NCBI GenBank assembly: GCA_955652845.1
Contig: CATPBY010000438.1
Location: 1 to 14,433 of the forward strand
Origin: an uncultured Terriglobales bacterium
GTDB taxonomy: Bacteria; Acidobacteriota; Terriglobia; Terriglobales; Acidobacteriaceae
Reading direction: 5' to 3'
Length of the DNA: 14,433 bases
Below the pieces are notes generated by a model. That model was not told the origin of the DNA. It was given only the letters and a program-made list of their open reading frames with translations, and ran no database searches. The number at the start of each line of letters is the position of its first letter. The stretch's first letter is position 1. The translations under genes and the position numbers were made by a program. Below are positions 13,106 to 14,433 of the stretch, one piece after another.

Positions 13106-14433
13106 ATGCTCGATCTCGATCAATACACCTGCCTCGGCGCCGTGCTTCGGGACGCGCTGGATCGCTGGGCCAATGAGATTTGCCTGATCGAGTCTGACCG
13201 GGACAAGGAGAAGACCCGCCTTACCTACTCCGATTTCAAAGACCTCGCCTTGCCGCTGGCCCGCGCCCTGCAGGATGCTGAGTTCACGCCGGGGAATCGC
13301 GTCGCAATCATCATGACCAACCAATCCAAATGGCTGGTCTCGGCCTACGCGGCTTTTTTTTGCGGCGGAGTACTGGTGCCCCTCGACTACAAGGTAACCG
13401 CGGGCGAGCACGTGCAATTCCTGGCGCACAGCAAGCCGCAGGTATTGGTGATTGAGTATTATCTGTGGCGCGCGATTATACAGTCGCCTGACTTCAAGAA
13501 TCTCAATCCACTTGTGCTGGTCACCGAGGCGCCGCCGTCAGTCGAGCTGCGAGGCGCGTATCGCTGGGAGGATTTTCACCGCAAGGGTGATCCAGCCTTT
13601 GTCAGCCGCCAGCGCGAAGATGTTGCATGTATCGTCTACTCCTCTGGTACTGGTGGCCGCCCCAAAGGGTGTGTTCTCACCCATGAAAATTATCTGCAGC
13701 AATGCAAGTCCCTGACCGCCTGGTATCCATTTTGGCCGGGGGTTCGCTATCTGAGTATTCTGCCCACCAACCACGCGATTGATTTCATGGTGGGCTTCAT
13801 TGGGCCGTTTGTTTGCGGCGCCTGCGTGGTCCATTTACGTACCTTGCGGCCGGAATTTGTGCGTGACGCGTTCGTGCGCTACAAAATTACCCACGTCAGC
13901 CTGGTTCCGCTGGTGCTCAAGAATCTGGAACGTGGATTGAAAGCCAAGTTCGACGCCCTCGCCCCCTGGCGGCGGTTCCTTCTGAACAAACTGATCGCAG
14001 TGAACAGGTTTTTCACTCGAGCGAGGCCCGATATCCGATTAAGCCGGTTGTTGCTTCCGCAAGTCCACAAGGCTTTCGGCGGAGGGTTGCTGGCCATGTT
14101 TACTGGCGGCGCGTTCATGGAGCCTTCCACCTTGCAGTTTTTTTACGATCTCGGCATTCCAGTGGCGAACGGATATGGCCTTACCGAGGCGGGAACCTCG
14201 ATTACGCTCAATGACCTGAAACCTTTTCGCGCCGATACGGTCGGCAAGCCGCTGCCGGGAGTCGAACTGCGCCTGTTAAATCCGGACGCCGAGGGAATCG
14301 GGGAAGTAGCGGTACGCAGCAAGACGGTAATGGCGCACTACCTGGACGATCCTGAACTGACTGCGGAAACCATTGTGGATGGCTGGCTGCTTACCGGCGA
14401 TCTGGGCCGCTGTGACGGGGACGGACATCTGCA
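13106..14433 (+). CDS. Second acyl-AMP ligase (AMP-binding family), cut by the right edge
   Basis: The first 442 codons of an ANL-superfamily ligase, still open at the window end. The protein begins MLDLDQYTCLGAVLRDALDR. The P-loop is VYSSGTGGRPKG (177-188), where Gly replaces the usual second Thr. The core motif YGLTEAG is at 357-363 and GWLLTGDLG at 426-434. The last part of the core and the C-terminal lysine-bearing domain lie outside. A hydrophobic/basic insert around 260-320 (RRFLLNKLIAVNRFF) resembles the membrane-facing region of long-chain acyl-CoA synthetases. It differs clearly from the ligase at 10182, so the two are not a recent duplication. The ATG at 13106 follows the ACP stop by 152 bp and has no evident ribosome binding site. 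It may activate a second acyl or aryl acid, or load the ACP upstream. Same strand as the operon; probably part of it or of a continuing cluster. Confidence 0.9.
   Translation, partial: MLDLDQYTCLGAVLRDALDRWANEICLIESDRDKEKTRLTYSDFKDLALPLARALQDAEFTPGNRVAIIMTNQSKWLVSAYAAFFCGGVLVPLDYKVTAGEHVQFLAHSKPQVLVIEYYLWRAIIQSPDFKNLNPLVLVTEAPPSVELRGAYRWEDFHRKGDPAFVSRQREDVACIVYSSGTGGRPKGCVLTHENYLQQCKSLTAWYPFWPGVRYLSILPTNHAIDFMVGFIGPFVCGACVVHLRTLRPEFVRDAFVRYKITHVSLVPLVLKNLERGLKAKFDALAPWRRFLLNKLIAVNRFFTRARPDIRLSRLLLPQVHKAFGGGLLAMFTGGAFMEPSTLQFFYDLGIPVANGYGLTEAGTSITLNDLKPFRADTVGKPLPGVELRLLNPDAEGIGEVAVRSKTVMAHYLDDPELTAETIVDGWLLTGDLGRCDGDGHL

Overview
The window looks like chromosomal DNA from a soil-type bacterium, most plausibly an Acidobacteriota member (Terriglobia/Koribacter-like). 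This is inference. It rests on a close relative of tetraether/membrane-spanning-lipid synthases, the moderately GC-rich codon use, frequent GTG/TTG starts, and intergenic repeat motifs I associate with that phylum. No rRNA, tRNA, CRISPR array, integrase or transposase is visible.

Layout. (1) 1-1021, minus strand: an alpha/beta-hydrolase esterase-like gene followed by the first 60 codons of a probable ATP-grasp protein that runs off the left edge. (2) 1022-1555: a 534-bp gap between divergent genes. It holds an imperfect inverted repeat, a terminator-like hairpin with a competing pairing, and a well-formed nested stem just before the next gene. (3) 1556-3673: a 705-residue radical SAM protein of the Tes/Mss type, closed by a clear intrinsic terminator. 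(4) 3780-4475: an Asp/Glu racemase-fold protein in which both usual catalytic cysteines are replaced. (5) 4686-4883: a small unknown protein followed by a second clear terminator. (6) 4945-5230: a gap with an imperfect inverted repeat and a possible promoter. (7) 5231 to the right edge: a tightly packed plus-strand operon. In order it encodes a degenerate-HAD/fatty acyl reductase fusion, a second extended SDR reductase, a polysaccharide pyruvyl transferase-family protein, a long-chain acyl-AMP ligase, a crotonase-fold protein, a stand-alone acyl carrier protein, and a second acyl-AMP ligase cut by the window end.

How the genes may work together. In the right-hand operon an acyl chain could be adenylated by a ligase, loaded on the ACP or CoA, modified by the crotonase, and reduced to an aldehyde or alcohol by the reductases. 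The pyruvyl transferase-family protein could decorate a sugar or polyol head group. No ketosynthase, acyltransferase or glycosyltransferase is visible, so the product is unknown and may depend on genes beyond the right edge. The radical SAM enzyme at 1556 joins lipid tails in its characterised relatives, so two lipid-related loci lie within about 1.6 kb of each other. They are separate transcription units, with a terminator after each of the radical SAM and small-protein genes, and any functional link between them is a hypothesis.
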